A stretch of DNA of 64,000 nucleotides from positions 1 to 64,000 of the forward strand of contig JAUIGN010000044.1 of NCBI GenBank assembly GCA_030430075.1, given 5' to 3'. Positions 7,499-16,030 of the stretch are shown piece by piece. Under the pieces are notes generated by a model. It saw only the letters and a program-made list of their open reading frames with translations. It searched no databases and had not been told where the DNA came from. Each line of letters begins with the position of its first letter. The first letter of the stretch is position 1. The DNA comes from a bacterium. GTDB lineage: Bacteria; Planctomycetota; Planctomycetia; Pirellulales; Pirellulaceae. Both the position numbers and the translations under genes were made by a program.

Positions 7499-8800
7499 AT
7501 GAAGACTGCAGCAGTTTCACGGCGCACCATGCTTCGCGGCCTCGGCGTCAGCATGGCCCTTCCCTGGCTGGAATCGGCGGCCTGGAGTCGCGAGACTTCG
7601 GCACACGCGCCCACGCTTGAACCTCCAACTCGCATGGCCATCCTGTTCGCCGGCTGCGGGTTCCACCGCCACGAATGGTGGGCCAACGGCCATGGCCCCA
7701 GCATGCAACTCGGCAAGGTGCTTTCCCCGCTGCGCGAGTTCCGCGATCGCCTGGTATTTATCAAGGGTCTCTATAATGCAGAGGCGCTGAAGGGCAACAT
7801 CCATAGCTCGCAGACCGGCAATCTCCTGTCCGGCGCCCCTCTTTCGGCAGGCGGAACGATCCGGTCGGGCACCAGCGTCGATCAGATCGTCGCCCAGCAC
7901 ATCGGTCAGCGGACGAAGTTGCCGAGCCTTGTGCTTGGTTGCGAAAAGGCGAACCCGTCCGTGCATAAGAATTACTCGATGCTCTACAGCTCGCACATCT
8001 CCTGGAGCAGCCCGACCACACCAACGCCGCTGGAGGTCTATCCGGCCCTGGCCTTTGATCAGCTATTCAAGGACAAGGCGCAACAAGGTGACCAAAGCGT
8101 GCTCGATGCGGTTCTGGCCGATGCGCGCGACTTTCGTCGTGGCATCAGCCGCCTCGACCAGCAGAAGCTGGACGAGTATTTGAATTCGGTACGCGAGGTT
8201 GAACAGCGGATCGATCGGGCCGGCCGCCGCGGTGAACTGCAAGGTTGGCGTCCTACGCTCAGCGGTCCCAATATTCGGCGGCCGCAGGATGGGTATCCGC
8301 AGGACATTGTCGAGCACATGAGGCTGATGTGCGACATTCTGGTGCTCGCCTTTCAAACGGACACCACGCGTGTCTGTACGCTGAAGCTCAACAACGATCA
8401 CGGAACACTTCGATTCCCGCACCTTGGTGTGGACTACATGATCCACCACCTGCTTTCACATAACGACACTGACGATTGGCTAAAAGTCAACCAGTTCTTT
8501 CTCGAGCAAATGGCGTACATCGCCCGCCGGTTGGACGCGATCGAGGAGGGCGAACGTTCGCTGCTGGACAATTCGATGCTGATGCTCTGCTCGAGCATGC
8601 TTAACGGCCACCACGACGCCACCCAACTGCCGGTCGTGATGTTGGGCCGTGCCGGCGGTCAAATCCAAGGGGGGCAGAACCTGGACTACAGCGGCACCGC
8701 CGACCGGCAGATGTGCCGGCTATATATCAGCATGATGCACAAGATGGGCGTGCAACTCGACCGGTTCGGTGATGCAGAGCGACCGTTGGAGGAAGTTTGA
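7499..8800 (+). CDS. DUF1552 exported protein with Tat signal
   Basis: The 433-residue protein starts at ATG 7499 (AGGAG about 6 bases upstream). It begins with a twin-arginine signal, SRRTMLRGLG at residues 7-16, then a short hydrophobic stretch. The body carries DUF1552 features such as MAILFAGCGFHRHEW, GNLLSGAPL and FPHLGVDYMIHHLLSHN, and a late SSMLNGHHDATQLPVVMLG. The family is abundant in planctomycetes, its function is unknown, and it is distantly related to the DUF1501/sulfatase-like fold. It usually works beside a DUF1592 protein; here only a remnant of one lies upstream. Confidence 0.85.
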   Translation: MKTAAVSRRTMLRGLGVSMALPWLESAAWSRETSAHAPTLEPPTRMAILFAGCGFHRHEWWANGHGPSMQLGKVLSPLREFRDRLVFIKGLYNAEALKGNIHSSQTGNLLSGAPLSAGGTIRSGTSVDQIVAQHIGQRTKLPSLVLGCEKANPSVHKNYSMLYSSHISWSSPTTPTPLEVYPALAFDQLFKDKAQQGDQSVLDAVLADARDFRRGISRLDQQKLDEYLNSVREVEQRIDRAGRRGELQGWRPTLSGPNIRRPQDGYPQDIVEHMRLMCDILVLAFQTDTTRVCTLKLNNDHGTLRFPHLGVDYMIHHLLSHNDTDDWLKVNQFFLEQMAYIARRLDAIEEGERSLLDNSMLMLCSSMLNGHHDATQLPVVMLGRAGGQIQGGQNLDYSGTADRQMCRLYISMMHKMGVQLDRFGDAERPLEEV

Positions 8801-8894
8801 CGGTGGGCGGCGATGGTGGCGTGCGGGTTTCTCGGTGGTTGGTTGGGGGAGACCTTACGGTCGCGTGACGTGCGGGGGCAGGAGACCCGCGCAC

Positions 8895-8974
8895 AGCGAT
8901 GGAAACGCGCACTGCGGTGGAAACGCGCCCAGCGATCGAAACGCGCACGGCAATGGCAACGCGTTCGGCAGTGG
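8895..8974 (+). repeat. 18-bp tandem repeat, 4.4 copies
   Basis: Units at 8895-8912, 8913-8930, 8931-8948 and 8949-8966 follow the pattern GCGATGGAAACGCGCAC with a few substitutions; a partial fifth unit ends at 8974. The array lies in the 300-bp gap between DUF1552 and the next gene. Confidence 0.85.
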
Positions 8975-9100
8975 ATTCATGCATGGTACACGCAGCAAGC
9001 AGAAGGGTGTCGCTGCACGACGACTTCCGGTCGCTCGCCATCAACGGTAAGCTGCCCGGTAGTTCTTCTTTGTGACTCGGGACCCACGAGCTTGGCGTTA

Positions 9101-10648
9101 ATGATGCTTCCTTCGTATCGCTCCGTGATCGCGTGCGTCCTCGGCATGGCCGTCGGTGCCGCCTTTGGTTGCCGCCGGCAGCCGTCCGATGACGGGGCAT
9201 CGGCGGCACACACGTTTGTCGATGTCGAGGCGATGCGACCCGAGGTCGAAGCATTTTGCGGAGGATGCCATGCACCGCCGCAGCCGGACGCGTTCCCCAA
9301 AGAAGCCTGGTACGGGTTGGTGCAGGATGGATTCAGCTTTTACCACAATTCGAATCGGAGCGACCTTGCCCCGCCGCCAATGCAACAGGTCGCCAGCTAC
9401 TATCGTATGCTGGCGCCAGCCACGCTGCCCGTACCACCCGTGGGCAGTCGCGCCGCAACCGCCAGGTTCACCAGCGAAGGACTTGCCGCAGCCGGAGAGC
9501 CGCTTGACGCTGAATCATCGCCGGCCACGTCATTCCTGATGTGGACCCACAAGCTGGATGCGGAACAGCCCTGTTTGCTTATCTGCGACATGCAGTCCGG
9601 GCAGGTTCGCCAGCTATTATTGGACGGGCGATTGCTGGCGGAGAGCCGTTTGATCGCGCAAATGGCACACCCAGCGCATGCCGAACCGTGCGATCTGGAT
9701 GCCGACGGGCGGTGCGACCTGGTCGTGGCGGAACTGGGATCGTTCCTGCCCGGGGATCATGATCGAGGAGAGGTGGTGTGGCTGCGTGCAACGAGCGGCG
9801 GAGACTTTACGCGCAACGTGCTGGCCGACGGGCTTGGCCGCGTTGCCGACGTGCAGCCGGGCGACTTTGATGGCGATGGTGACCTCGACCTGATCGTTGC
9901 CGAGTTCGGCTGGCGGAAGACGGGACGGATCCTGCTGCTGGAACGCCAGGGCGAGCAAGCGGGGCAGCCGGAGTTTGTTCGCCGCGTACTTGATGATCGT
10001 GCCGGCGCGATTCACGTTCCCGTGGTCGACCTCAATCAGGATGGCCGTCTCGACTTCGTCGCACTAATCAGCCAGCAGCACGAGGTGGTGGTCGCCTTTA
10101 TCAACCGAGGGAATGGAACATTCGAGCAACAACTCTTGTTCGCTGCCGGCGATCCAGCCTTCGGGTCAAGCGGCATCCAACTTGTCGATATGGACAGCGA
10201 CGGCGACATGGATGTTCTGTACACCAACGGAGACATGCTGGACAGCTTCTACCTCAAGCCCTACCACGGAATCCACTGGTTGGAAAACCGCGGCGACTTT
10301 CCCTTTGAACATCATCATCTTGCCGCCATGCCCGGCGTCATGCGGGCGATCGCGACCGATGTCGACCGTGACGGCGACCTGGATGTGCTCGCCTGTTCTC
10401 ACGTTGCCAAGGCGAATCTACGAGGCAAGGACACCGTGCCGAGCCGCTGTTTGTGGCTCGAGCGGCAACCGGATGGGCAGTTCGCGCCATGGTTGCTGGA
10501 CGAGTCAGCCGCGGGGCACCTGGCACTGACTGCCGGCGACTTTGACGGCGACGGCGCCTTGGATGTTGCCGTCGGCAACTTTGCCCGCCAACCTCAAGCA
10601 GGACTGCGCCCGCTGACCATCTACTGGCAACAGCCCGCGACGCCATGA
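9101..10648 (+). CDS. Lipoprotein with a haem c motif and FG-GAP/VCBS repeats
   Basis: Starting at ATG 9101 (tandem ATGATG, no clear ribosome site) the 515-residue protein has a lipoprotein signal with lipobox AAFGC (Cys24), then a single haem-binding motif CGGCH at about residues 53-57, in the style of planctomycete cytochrome domains. The rest is a beta-propeller of FG-GAP/VCBS repeats, shown by calcium-binding signatures such as DFDGDGDLDLIV, DLNQDGRLDFV, DMDSDGDMDVLY, DVDRDGDLDVLA and DFDGDGALDVAV. It probably sits on an outer face of the cell and may bind a ligand and pass electrons. The long in-frame extension back to 8813 runs through the tandem repeat and is not coding in style. Confidence 0.8.
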   Translation: MMLPSYRSVIACVLGMAVGAAFGCRRQPSDDGASAAHTFVDVEAMRPEVEAFCGGCHAPPQPDAFPKEAWYGLVQDGFSFYHNSNRSDLAPPPMQQVASYYRMLAPATLPVPPVGSRAATARFTSEGLAAAGEPLDAESSPATSFLMWTHKLDAEQPCLLICDMQSGQVRQLLLDGRLLAESRLIAQMAHPAHAEPCDLDADGRCDLVVAELGSFLPGDHDRGEVVWLRATSGGDFTRNVLADGLGRVADVQPGDFDGDGDLDLIVAEFGWRKTGRILLLERQGEQAGQPEFVRRVLDDRAGAIHVPVVDLNQDGRLDFVALISQQHEVVVAFINRGNGTFEQQLLFAAGDPAFGSSGIQLVDMDSDGDMDVLYTNGDMLDSFYLKPYHGIHWLENRGDFPFEHHHLAAMPGVMRAIATDVDRDGDLDVLACSHVAKANLRGKDTVPSRCLWLERQPDGQFAPWLLDESAAGHLALTAGDFDGDGALDVAVGNFARQPQAGLRPLTIYWQQPATP

Positions 10649-10657
10649 TCTCGCGGT

Positions 10658-12463
10658 TCACGAGCCGCGGCCGTCGCGCGCCTCCGTGATGGTAAGCACC
10701 TGATTGGCCCTCACGTTGAGGACCGTCTGCACCGTTCCGGAAGGCCAGCGCACTTCGATGCCGTCCACCTGCCGGCAGCCGTCCAGCCCGACGAACATCG
10801 TGCGGTCACTGGTCGACGCATAACTTCCTCCACCTTTTACCAGCCGAAGCTGCTCCGTGCCGGCAGCCTTGACCCGCACCACGGCGCCAATTGCGTCCCG
10901 GTTGCTGAAGACGCCCACAAGCCGAATCGCCAACCAGCAACGCTGGTTCTGCGAATCATTTCGCAATACGGCGAGCGGTGCATTGATGTGCGAGACCACC
11001 AGGTCAAGGTCGCCATCCCGGTCGAGGTCTCCCATCGCGACGCCGCGGGCCAAATGGCTTGCGCCGGCATAGGCACCGGAGTTCGCGGCGACATTGCGGA
11101 ACCTCTTTCCACGTTGGTTTTCGAACACCAGCGGCGGCTGTTTGCGGGGCGCATTGCGTGGATAGAGAACGACATGTCCGTTCGCCGTAAAGATATCCTC
11201 GTCGCCATCCCGGTCGAAGTCGCCGAAGACCGAGCCCCAGCCGACGTAGGCGCCTCCGACTGCAGTAATGCCTGCGAACGCACTCACGTGGCGAAAAGCA
11301 AACTGGCCGTCATTGTGATACAGGGCGAACGCCTCGGACTCGAAATTCGCCACCCACAGGTCCGGCAGCCCGTCCAGATCATAATCGGCCGCATCAACGC
11401 CCATACTTCCGTCACGGTGCCCCGTATCGCTCAACGCGGTTCCGCTGATCGCGCCGATCTCGGTCAGTTTTCCCGCGCCGTCATTCTCGTAAAGAAAGTT
11501 GGCGAACCCATCGTTGGTGACGTAGAGATCGGTGTCACCATCGAGATCCAGGTCGCCGGCAAGTACGCCCAGCCCCTTGCCATCCTGCCGCAATCCGCTT
11601 GGGCCAGATACGTCTTGAAACGTGCCGTCCCCCCGGCTGGTGAACAGGGAATCCGCCAGCGACGCGAACTTTGCCGGCGGGCAGACTTCGCGTTGACCGT
11701 CAAACGGCCCGGAACAATACGGATGATTCTCAAACGACCAATCGACGTAGTGTGCAAGGTACACATCAAGCGCCCCGTCGCCATTCAGGTCGGCCCACGC
11801 GGCGCTCGAACTCCACTGCAGATCGATTAGCCGTGCCGAGCTAGTCACCTCAGTAAAACGGCCATCTCCCTGGTTCTTCAAGAGCGTCGCGCCGGAGTAG
11901 CCGGTCAGCAACACGTCAGGAAAGCCGTCATTGTCGTAATCCGCCACCGCAACGCCATGCGTATAACGGTCGGGAAGAACCGGCAAGGCCTGGCGGCTCA
12001 CGTCGTGAAATTTCCAGGGAGATTTGTGGCGCAGCAGGGCCGAGGGTCTTCCGGCGACTTGTTTGTCCGCCGTGAACTTGCCCCCGCCTGGACAGAATAG
12101 ATCGAGGTCCCCGTCCCGGTCATAGTCGAACAAGGCCAGACCACCGCCCAGCGATTCCAGCATCGTCGCCTCGCCTGCCTCTTCCCCGTTGCGGTATTCG
12201 AACGGTGGCACGTCCGCCTCGAGCCGTGTCAATTCGAACGCCGGCGCCGGCGCCTGTGCCTGTGCCGGTGCTTGCGCATCGCGCTGCGGATCGGGCGACG
12301 GAGGGACGGCCGCATCGGGGCGGCAGCCAAGGCCGATCACCAGCGGGAGAAGCAACAGCACGCCGGGCAAGGCCGTTTGCCGTGGCGGTCTGGCAACGTC
12401 GTCGTTGGTTGCCGCTCGCGTGTGATCGTCAGACGCGGGACTTCCGTTACGAACACCGTTCAT
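10658..12463 (-). CDS. CRTAC1-like lipoprotein: FG-GAP/VCBS repeats plus ASPIC/UnbV domain
   Basis: The 601-residue protein has a lipobox LVIGLGC (Cys47) after an unusually long polar N-terminus, then an Ala/Pro/Gln linker. From about residue 85 to 480 there are repeated calcium-binding blades (DYDRDGDLDLF, DYDNDGFPDVLL, DLNGDGALDVYL, DLDLDGDTDLYV, DFDRDGDEDIF, DLDRDGDLDLVV). The C-terminal 110 residues match the ASPIC/UnbV domain (RDAIGAVVRVKAAG, VKGGGSYASTSDRTMFVGL, GIEVRWPSGTVQTV). The start ATG overlaps the stop of the upstream TPR gene in ATGA, so the two are translationally coupled. In planctomycetes this pair is frequent; its biological role is unknown. Confidence 0.88.
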   Translation of the reverse strand: MNGVRNGSPASDDHTRAATNDDVARPPRQTALPGVLLLLPLVIGLGCRPDAAVPPSPDPQRDAQAPAQAQAPAPAFELTRLEADVPPFEYRNGEEAGEATMLESLGGGLALFDYDRDGDLDLFCPGGGKFTADKQVAGRPSALLRHKSPWKFHDVSRQALPVLPDRYTHGVAVADYDNDGFPDVLLTGYSGATLLKNQGDGRFTEVTSSARLIDLQWSSSAAWADLNGDGALDVYLAHYVDWSFENHPYCSGPFDGQREVCPPAKFASLADSLFTSRGDGTFQDVSGPSGLRQDGKGLGVLAGDLDLDGDTDLYVTNDGFANFLYENDGAGKLTEIGAISGTALSDTGHRDGSMGVDAADYDLDGLPDLWVANFESEAFALYHNDGQFAFRHVSAFAGITAVGGAYVGWGSVFGDFDRDGDEDIFTANGHVVLYPRNAPRKQPPLVFENQRGKRFRNVAANSGAYAGASHLARGVAMGDLDRDGDLDLVVSHINAPLAVLRNDSQNQRCWLAIRLVGVFSNRDAIGAVVRVKAAGTEQLRLVKGGGSYASTSDRTMFVGLDGCRQVDGIEVRWPSGTVQTVLNVRANQVLTITEARDGRGS

Positions 12464-13734
12464 GGCCCACCTGAAACAGGAGCGGCCAGTTGTTGGTGAT
12501 GGCGCGCACGTTCCTCGTCACCCTGGCGGGCGAAGTGCCGAGCAAGCGTCTGGTGGGTCGCCGCGTGCTGAGGCGCCAGCTCCAACACGCTGTACAGCCA
12601 GGCGAGCCCTTCCTTCTCCGAAGCGAATTCGAGCAGGCGGACGCCGATCTCGTAGCGGGCTTCAATGACCTCCGGGGAAGCGTGAACCTGCCGCGAAAAC
12701 TCTTGAACCTCCGACATTGCCTGGTTGGCATCCTCGATGAAATCCAGGTGCTGCTGCGCTTCTTCGCTGCGACCGGTCGCTCGCAACACGGAAGCCAGAT
12801 GGTTGCGAACCACCACGCTGCGAGGTTCCATGGCGTGTGCCTTTTCAAGCCAGTCCAGCGCCGTCTCGAATTCACCCTCGCCCAAGGCGAGCTCGCCCAG
12901 TCCGAGCGCTGCGTAGAAGGCACCGCCGTCCATGTCGAGCAATTGCGTGAAGAGGCGGCGAGCATCCTCGATTTGGCCCAATGGCAGTTGACTGTGGGCC
13001 AGGCCGGCCAGCGTTTCGACGTCGGTCGGGTTGAGCCGCTGTGCCTGTTGGTAGGCCCGCACGGCATCCTCATACTGGTTCAACTGCCGATAGCACCTCG
13101 CCAGTTGCCCGTATGCCTCGAAACTCTGCGGCGACAACGCAATTGCCTTGCCAAAGGCTTCCGCCGCTTCATTCCACAACGACATGTGCTGTGACAACCT
13201 GCCTCGGGCCAGGTGGGGACGGGGATCGTCGGGAAAGTCCGCCTCCCAGGCATCGAGCCACTTTGCGGCGTCCTCGAATCGGTAATTGAGCAGGTAGCCG
13301 TTGACTAACGCTTCGCAGATGTCCTGTGTATTCTCGTCGCTTCGAGCCAGCTCAGCGCGCAACGCCTCTTCGACAACTCGCACCTTGCCGGTTTGGGCCT
13401 GGATCAGCAAGTGCTCGACATGCACCAGATTCGGCGAGTAGCCGCTGTCTTCCGCCTGTTGCAGCTCAGCTTCGGCCCGGCTGATGCCCCCCAGTTTCCG
13501 ATGGGCCCGGGCACGCAGAAACGCGAGCCGCCCTTGCTGCCCCCGGCGGGCACTTACCTTGGCGAGAACTTCGAGTGCTGCTTCAGGGTGACCCGACCGG
13601 AGAAGCGACTCCGCTCTCCCCAGCCGCCATCGGCTGACCGGGTCGACGATCAAGAGCAAGGCAATTGCGCCCAACAGACTGACTGCCAGCACAACGCGGG
13701 ACGATTTTCTGCGGTTGCCACCTGGTTGCAACAT
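12460..13734 (-). CDS. Membrane-anchored TPR protein
   Basis: The 424-residue protein starts at ATG 13734, with GGAG about ten bases upstream; a longer frame to 13839 lacks support. One membrane segment lies near residues 14-30 (VVLAVSLLGAIALLLIV), followed by TPR-like helical repeats through most of the length, for example AYGQLARCYRQLNQYEDAVR and ALGLGELALGEGEFETALD. TPR arrays bind other proteins; the partner here is presumably the CRTAC1-like lipoprotein encoded next, with which it shares the ATGA overlap. Confidence 0.85.
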   Translation of the reverse strand: MLQPGGNRRKSSRVVLAVSLLGAIALLLIVDPVSRWRLGRAESLLRSGHPEAALEVLAKVSARRGQQGRLAFLRARAHRKLGGISRAEAELQQAEDSGYSPNLVHVEHLLIQAQTGKVRVVEEALRAELARSDENTQDICEALVNGYLLNYRFEDAAKWLDAWEADFPDDPRPHLARGRLSQHMSLWNEAAEAFGKAIALSPQSFEAYGQLARCYRQLNQYEDAVRAYQQAQRLNPTDVETLAGLAHSQLPLGQIEDARRLFTQLLDMDGGAFYAALGLGELALGEGEFETALDWLEKAHAMEPRSVVVRNHLASVLRATGRSEEAQQHLDFIEDANQAMSEVQEFSRQVHASPEVIEARYEIGVRLLEFASEKEGLAWLYSVLELAPQHAATHQTLARHFARQGDEERARHHQQLAAPVSGGP

Positions 13735-13840
13735 GCTGCGAAAGACTCCGCAACGAGATGCGGAATGAACGGTCGTCGTACGGACAGGACTTGACTCAGG
13801 ATCGGTTACACACCAGTTCGGCACGGGCCGGCGGCCCAAT

Positions 13841-13985
13841 GCTCAGCGCGGATCTCAATTAGTTGCTCAGCGCGGGTCTCAATTAGGTGCTCAGCGCGGG
13901 TCTCAACGAGGTGCTCGGCGCGGGTCTCAATTAGGTGCTCGGCGCGGGTCTCCGACCCCGCCGAAACGGCCGACCGCAGGTCTCC
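13841..13985. repeat. 24-bp tandem array and conserved flank, family shared with 55.2 kb
   Basis: Four full units and one partial unit start with GCTCAGCGCGGGTCTCAATT or the GCTCGG variant (13841, 13865, 13889, 13913, 13937). The last unit runs into a non-repeated flank ending at 13985 (CTCCGACCCCGCCGAAAC, then GGCCGACCGCAGGTCTCC). The same unit core plus flank, with one mismatch, occurs at 55308-55358. No spacers are present, so this is not a CRISPR array. Confidence 0.9.
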
Positions 13986-14076
13986 CATTCCTCTCGTCTC
14001 CCATTCCTCTCGTCTCCCATTCCTCTCGTCTCCCATTCCTCTCGTCTCCCAATCCTCTCGTCTCCCAATCCTCTCG
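13981..14076. repeat. 16-bp tandem array, six copies
   Basis: TCTCCCATTCCTCTCG is repeated four times without change (13981-14044), followed by two copies with A for T (TCTCCCAATCCTCTCG, 14045-14076). It starts inside the final CTCTCC of the previous repeat flank, so the array seems to have grown from the edge of the older repeat. Confidence 0.92.
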
Positions 14077-14406
14077 TCTCCATCCCTCACCTTGTGACAA
14101 TCAAGACCCCTTACACCAGGACAACAGGCAAAATCGGTGTATTCAGGTTGCAGGTGCGACCAGCAGGAGCGAACCAAATCCTCGCACACTCCATCCTCGC
14201 ACACTCCACCTTAGCACCGCCACGGACACATTCGGCGCGACCAGGGCCGCGTTTGCCAGACCGCGCATTCCCCACACGTCAGTGCGTCCAATTACCAAAA
14301 ACTGCATCACAACCACCTAAACCGGATTGGTTGACTTTGGAACCCTCCGGGGTCACAATGCAAGTTCGTATTTTTCTTATTTTGTCCGATTCTGGAGGTT
14401 TTGGCT
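14077..14406. other. Intergenic stretch ahead of the DUF1559 gene
   Basis: About 330 bp without a gene. It contains a near-tandem ATCCTCGCACACTCC (about 14178-14208) and ends with GGAGG at 14394-14398, the ribosome binding site of the following gene. No certain promoter could be picked. Confidence 0.4.
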
Positions 14407-15435
14407 ATGTCGAAGCGTCGATTTAGACAAGGATTCACGCTGGTGGAACTGCTAGTCGTGATTGCCATCATTGGGATTCTGGTGGCATTGCTGCTGCCGG
14501 CCGTTCAAGCGGCCCGTGAAGCGGCCCGTCGTATGAGCTGTTCTAATAACGTCAAGCAATTGGCACTTGCCTGCCACAACTAACACGACACGTACAAGAA
14601 ATTCCCGCTCAATTACGCAACCTGGAGTAGCCGGCATCCGATCGACGGACGGACGCAGAGTTGGATGGTCGCGGTTCTACCGTTCATCGAGCAGCAGCCG
14701 CTCTACGACGTGATCGATTTCAACTATGGATGTCGCAACGATCCTCGTAACGGCAGTCAAGGCGCGGGAACCGGGGGGCCAAGTAACGAATGGGTCGCCT
14801 GGCAGTCCATTCCGGCCTTTCAATGCCCCAGCGACGGCGGCCATGAAGGCAAGTTAGATCTGGGTCGGGCCAATTACCGCAACCCGCGTGCCGACAGGAC
14901 CTGGGGAGTCAATAACTACAAGGGTTGTGCCGGGTCAAACTGGCAATGGGGCAACTTCCGGGTTCAGCCCACGAATGCGGCGACCGCACCGTGGTACTCG
15001 ACGCCGTACGGCAATACCGGGAACGGCCTGGATCGCGGCAACGGAATTCTTTTCCGCAACAACAATCCAACGGCACCCGTGAGCGTCAAGATGGCAAGCG
15101 TCACCGATGGGACCGCCAATACGTTCTTGATCGGTGAAGCGCTGCCCCGTTATTGCACGCACACCTGGTGGTGGCATGCCAACGGCGTGACGGCCACGAC
15201 CGCGGTTCCGCTCAACACGCCCGCCCAATGCACGAATACCGGCAATCGAAATGCCGACCTCCTCTCCTGTCGGGGAGACTGGCCAAACAACTATTCGTTT
15301 ATGAGCCAGCACCCGGGAGGCGGGCAATTCGGTTTGGCTGACGGCAGCGTGAGGTTCGTGTCGGAGACGGTTGATCTCATCACCTACCGCTCGTATGGCT
15401 CGATGGTGGATGGCCAGCCGGCGACACTCGACTGA
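14407..15435 (+). pseudogene. DUF1559 pilin-like protein interrupted by one in-frame TAA
   Basis: From ATG 14407 the frame reads a prepilin-type N-terminus (RQGFTLVELLVVIAIIGILV, then ALLLPAVQAAREAARR), followed by the DUF1559 body and its end (NYSFMSQHPGGGQFGLADGS, VRFVSE). Codon 59 is TAA (14581-14583), inside the usual ACHNYHDTYKKFP motif where a tyrosine is expected; a single change from TAC or TAT explains it. Both sides stay in one frame and show no other damage over 342 codons. The cell either makes only a 58-residue pilin stub, reads through, or the base is a sequencing error. DUF1559 proteins are exported, very numerous in planctomycetes and of unknown function. Confidence 0.85.
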
Positions 15436-15481
15436 TACTTGTTAAGAAACACGTTGTCTCTAATTCGGAGAAGGAATGTCC

Positions 15482-15943
15482 ATGATTGAGCGAATGCTCC
15501 GGCAGTGCGCCTGGGGGCTGTCACTCTCGTTTGTCACGTTTTCCCTGCTTGGTTGCGGGGGCGGCGGTGCAGAGTCGCTGCACAAGGTCAGTGGAACGGT
15601 CACCTATCAAGGGAACCCGGTCCCCAACGTCACCGTTACCTTTACGCCAACCGGCGAGGCGGGTAGCGGTCGTCCTGGAACTGCCATCACTGACGCCAAC
15701 GGAAGTTTTGACTCGGTGACAACCTATAATCCGAGCGACGGGGTGATCCCCGGGTCGCACAAGATCACGTTAGCGGTCGCGTCCTCCGGCGGTGACTCGA
15801 CGGAACTCGACGAAGCCGCCTACGAGGAAGAGGACACGAGCACGCTACCGTTCCCGATGAAATACTTGAACACGGCCGAGAGTGACGTCACGGTCGATGT
15901 TTCTTCCTCGGGACAGACCCTTACGATCGAGCTTAAGGACTAG
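15482..15943 (+). CDS. Small lipoprotein with carboxypeptidase regulatory-like (transthyretin-like) fold
   Basis: The start is ATG 15482, because the other ATG (15476) touches the GGAGAAGG ribosome site. The 153-residue product has a signal with lipobox FSLLGC, a glycine-rich linker, and a domain beginning HKVSGTVTYQGNPVPNVTVTF, typical of the small beta-sandwich lipoproteins placed directly after DUF1559 genes. It lies 46 bp after the DUF1559 stop and is followed by a terminator, so the two likely formed one transcript. Confidence 0.85.
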   Translation: MIERMLRQCAWGLSLSFVTFSLLGCGGGGAESLHKVSGTVTYQGNPVPNVTVTFTPTGEAGSGRPGTAITDANGSFDSVTTYNPSDGVIPGSHKITLAVASSGGDSTELDEAAYEEEDTSTLPFPMKYLNTAESDVTVDVSSSGQTLTIELKD

Positions 15944-15978
15944 GATCGCTCGTCCTGAGCGCGACCTGAAACGCGGAG

Positions 15979-16011
15979 AGGCTGCTCACGTCACACATGA
16001 GCAGCCTTTTT
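15979..16011 (+). terminator. Rho-independent terminator
   Basis: AGGCTGCTCA (15979-15988) pairs perfectly with TGAGCAGCCT (15998-16007) across a 9-base loop, followed by a T run. It ends the DUF1559-lipoprotein transcript. Confidence 0.93.
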
Positions 16012-16030
16012 CGCGTATTGGCCACGGCAA

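Noticed and set aside
8813..9100. N-terminal extension of the haem/VCBS lipoprotein
   Set aside because: It translates the 18-bp tandem repeat into Arg/Trp-rich sequence, and a proper lipoprotein signal begins at 9101.
10988..11830. 280-codon plus-strand frame
   Set aside because: It lies wholly within the CRTAC1-like gene, whose calcium-binding repeats prove the opposite strand is coding.
13841..14076. CRISPR array
   Set aside because: Units are contiguous with no spacers and no cas genes nearby.
14581..14583. Recoded stop (selenocysteine or pyrrolysine) in the DUF1559 gene
   Set aside because: The codon is TAA, which neither system uses, and no SECIS-like hairpin follows.
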